Positions 5,436-7,233 of a stretch of DNA of 7,233 bases are shown here, in pieces. The translations under genes were made by a program, and so were the position numbers. Source of the stretch: an uncultured Acidimicrobiaceae bacterium (GTDB taxonomy: Bacteria > Actinomycetota > Acidimicrobiia > Acidimicrobiales > Microtrichaceae); contig CALMLJ010000138.1 of the NCBI GenBank assembly GCA_937868025.1, positions 1-7,233 on the forward strand. The letters run 5' to 3'. Position 1 is the stretch's first letter, and the number at the start of each line of letters is the position of its first letter. Below the pieces are notes generated by a model. It ran no database searches. It saw only the letters and a program-made list of their open reading frames with translations, and was not told where the DNA came from.

Positions 5436-6776
5436 ATGGCCATGTCCATCCGGAAGCAGCCACGTCGAGCGCGGTGGCGCGCGCTGGTGATGCCGGCGTG
5501 TGTCGTCACTCTGGTCTCGGCAGTGGTGGTCCCAGCGGTCGCGGCGCAGGAGACCCCGCCCACCACGGCCCCCACCGGAGCCCCGACGAGCCTCCCCGGC
5601 GGCTCGGCGACCGTGCCGCCCGACGCCGTGCCACCCGACGCCTTGCCCGCGGACGCGGTGCCCGTCGATCCGAACGCTCCGACCGCGACCACCCAACCGG
5701 ACCCGCTCGGGGGCTCAGCGGAGGGGCTCAGCAGCGGCGCCTACGGGGGCCAGGCCCCGTTCGACCTCTCCTCGATGGCGGTGCTGGGCACGGAGCTCCG
5801 CGCCGCTCGCCGGGCGCTGGCCGACGCGCAGCAACGCTACGACGCCGCCCAGGCGGCGATCGATGCGACCCTCGCCCGGTTCCAGGAACTCGCGACCCGG
5901 ATCGACGTGGTCGGGGTCGAACGCGAGGACAAGGTCGCGAGCGCGTCGGCGGCGAAGGCCAACCTCCGGCGCCGCGCCGTCGCCGCGTTCGTCCGCGGTG
6001 ACCAGGCGACCCAGCTCATCGCCGTGATGGGCGACCCGCTCGACTACAGCCGGGGCCAGCGGTACCTCGAAGCGCTCGCCGACTCCGACCAGCGCGCCTA
6101 CGACGACTACCGGAGCCGCATCGCCGAGATGAACGAGCTCGAACGCGACCTCGTCGACGACCAGGCCGACCTGCAGAACGAGGTCGACGCGTTGAAGGAC
6201 GAGCGGGCCGCCGCTCTGCAGGTCCTGCTCGACGCCCGTCGATGCGCCGACGCCTACGCCGGCGGCAGCCACGCGTGTCCGCCGAGCTTTACGTTCCCCG
6301 TGCTGGGCGAGGTGACGTTCGCCGACACGTGGGGGGCCGCCCGGCTCCCGGGCACGGCCGACCAGCACTGGCACGAGGGCACCGACATCATGGCGCCCGA
6401 GGGTCGGGAGATCGTCGCCGTCGAGAACGGCACCTTGTTCAAGGTCGGCGACCAGGGATTGGGTGGCCTCCGCCTCTGGCTTCGCGGCGACAGCGGCATC
6501 GAGTACTACTACGCCCACTTCAGTTCGTTCGCTCCCATCGCCGTCGACGGCGCGGTGGTCACGGCGGGCACGGTCGTCGGCTACGTCGGCAGTACCGGCG
6601 ACGCCGCCGGTGGGGCGCCCCACCTCCACTTCGAGGTGCACCCCGCCGGGGGATCGCCGGTCGACCCGTACCCGTTGCTGAAGGCCACGTGGGGCCGTCG
6701 GGCCATGCCCCTCCAATCGACGATCATGGAGCGGGTGGCGAGCGTCGCCGGCACCCTGCCTCCCGAGGAACGTTGA
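5436..6776 (+). CDS. Secreted M23 (LytM) metallopeptidase with N-terminal coiled coils
   Basis: This encodes 446 aa from ATG 5436, or 444 aa from ATG 5442, which fits the promoter box better. Residues 4-37 form a Sec signal peptide: a basic n-region (SIRKQPRRARWR), a hydrophobic core, and likely cleavage near AVAAQ. Next come a Pro/Thr-rich linker with four five-residue repeats (60-79), then predicted coiled-coil helices at ~117-180 and ~219-269. C270 and C281 could form a disulfide before the catalytic domain (~283-415). The zinc and catalytic motifs of M23 are all present: HEGTD (H313, D317), YYAHF (H361) and HLHFEV (H396, H398). It should be an endopeptidase cutting peptide cross-links in peptidoglycan outside the membrane. 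The coiled-coil plus LytM layout resembles EnvC- and RipC-type hydrolases controlled by FtsEX, but ftsEX is not in this window, so that link is only a family analogy. The stop overlaps the next start (TGATG). Confidence 0.92.
   Translation: MAMSIRKQPRRARWRALVMPACVVTLVSAVVVPAVAAQETPPTTAPTGAPTSLPGGSATVPPDAVPPDALPADAVPVDPNAPTATTQPDPLGGSAEGLSSGAYGGQAPFDLSSMAVLGTELRAARRALADAQQRYDAAQAAIDATLARFQELATRIDVVGVEREDKVASASAAKANLRRRAVAAFVRGDQATQLIAVMGDPLDYSRGQRYLEALADSDQRAYDDYRSRIAEMNELERDLVDDQADLQNEVDALKDERAAALQVLLDARRCADAYAGGSHACPPSFTFPVLGEVTFADTWGAARLPGTADQHWHEGTDIMAPEGREIVAVENGTLFKVGDQGLGGLRLWLRGDSGIEYYYAHFSSFAPIAVDGAVVTAGTVVGYVGSTGDAAGGAPHLHFEVHPAGGSPVDPYPLLKATWGRRAMPLQSTIMERVASVAGTLPPEER
5613..5672 (+). 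repeat. Four degenerate 15-bp tandem repeats in the M23 linker
   Basis: Codons 60-79 read VPPDA, VPPDA, LPADA, VPVDP, four copies of a (V/L)P-x-D-(A/P) pentapeptide, with related 15-base DNA units. They form a rigid, proline-rich acidic spacer between the signal peptide and the coiled coils. Length variation between strains would be expected. Confidence 0.7.
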
Positions 6777-7233
6777 TGGACATCACCGCGACCCTGCACA
6801 CCGACGTCGACGCGGCAGTCCTGTTCGGCGTCGTCGCCGATCTCGGCGGCTACCCCCGGTGGCTCGACATCGTCGGCCGCGCCGTCGAGGCACCCGCCGA
6901 TGCCGGTGACCCGGGCCCGGCGTGGTCGGTCGACCTCCGTGGTCAGCTGGGTCCGTTGCGCCGTTCGAAGCGCCTGCGAATGGTGCGTACGGTCGCCGAC
7001 GAGCCTCGCCACGTGCGGTTCGAACGGCGCGAGCTCGACGGCAAGCAGCATTCGGCCTGGATCCTCGAGGCCACGATCGACCCGGGTGACGGCGCCGACG
7101 CCGATGCCTCGACCGCGCTGGCGATGCGCCTGCACTACGGCGGTTCGTTGTGGGTGCCGATGCTCGACCGGGTGCTCCGCGACGAGATCGAACGGTCGCG
7201 CCCCCGGCTCGTCGCCGAGGCGCAGCGGGCGGG
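6776..7233 (+). CDS. SRPBCC (START/Bet v1-like) family protein, 3' end outside window
   Basis: ATG 6776-6778 overlaps the M23 stop by one base (TGATG). It has a strong GAGGA ribosome binding site (6765-6769) at 6-nt spacing, so it is probably co-translated with the peptidase. The visible 152 residues show the SRPBCC pattern. It opens with MDITATLHTDVDAAVLFGVV, the first strand and helix. ADLGGYPRWLDIV (21-33) matches the family's D-x-x-x-Y-P-x-W motif. Alternating strands follow (WSVDLRG, KRLRMVRTV, HVRFERREL, HSAWILEATI, TALAMRLHYGG), and a long C-terminal amphipathic helix starts near 127 (VPMLDRVLRDEIE). This fold makes a cavity for hydrophobic ligands (polyketide cyclase/lipid-transfer type). 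There is no signal peptide, so it should be cytosolic. The usual length is ~150-170 aa, so only a few residues are missing. The ligand is unknown, and its tie to a cell-wall peptidase is unexplained. Confidence 0.85.
   Translation, partial: MDITATLHTDVDAAVLFGVVADLGGYPRWLDIVGRAVEAPADAGDPGPAWSVDLRGQLGPLRRSKRLRMVRTVADEPRHVRFERRELDGKQHSAWILEATIDPGDGADADASTALAMRLHYGGSLWVPMLDRVLRDEIERSRPRLVAEAQRA

Noticed and set aside
4967..5692. Longer 241-residue version of the small minus-strand gene
   Set aside because: It would run through the divergent promoter region and antisense to the M23 signal peptide and linker. The extra N-terminal part is Gly/Thr/Ala repeat-like antisense sequence.
5715..6716. 333-residue minus-strand frame opposite the M23 gene
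   Set aside because: It is antisense to intact coiled-coil and zinc-peptidase motifs and has no recognisable domain.
1..7233. CRISPR array, tRNA/rRNA genes, insertion sequence ends, phage attachment sites
   Set aside because: No direct-repeat/spacer pattern, cloverleaf-like segment, transposase or flanking duplication was seen.

Overview
This is a GC-rich bacterial window with near-saturated G/C at third codon positions, frequent hairpins without U-tracts, TANNNT promoter boxes that sit almost on start codons, and a Tat-exported PhoX-type protein. Together these suggest an Actinomycetota genome, possibly of the Acidimicrobiia/Ilumatobacter type. That placement is an inference from style and gene content, because no rRNA or other marker gene is present.

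Region 1 (1-3316, + strand) is a trehalose operon. It holds the C-terminal half of trehalose-6-phosphate synthase (otsA, cut by the window edge). This overlaps by 4 bases (GTGA) a large fused gene encoding an N-terminal OtsB trehalose-6-phosphate phosphatase joined, almost without a linker, to a C-terminal GH15 glycosidase of the glucoamylase/trehalase type. The catalytic motifs of both halves look intact. One polypeptide therefore makes trehalose from T6P and also carries an exo-alpha-glucosidase-type hydrolase that may cleave trehalose or an alpha-glucan. This is the most notable item in the window.

Region 2 (3317-4695) begins with a strong 18-bp hairpin between convergent gene ends. It is followed by a minus-strand gene for a Tat-exported PhoX/DUF839-family protein, which has its own candidate promoter. 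A perfect 15-bp hairpin abuts that promoter on the upstream side.

Region 3 (4696-5435) holds two small minus-strand genes I do not recognise: a 67-aa single-span membrane protein and a ~117-125-aa protein with two hydrophobic segments. A 10-bp hairpin separates them. A ~100-bp divergent promoter region follows, with a TANNNT box for each direction.

Region 4 (5436-7233, + strand) encodes a secreted coiled-coil M23 (LytM) peptidoglycan peptidase. By a TGATG stop/start overlap it is coupled to an SRPBCC-fold protein that runs off the window end.

No tRNA, rRNA, CRISPR array, insertion sequence or attachment site was seen. Apart from the operon pairs, the genes appear to be independent units, and no single multi-gene defence or mobile system is evident.
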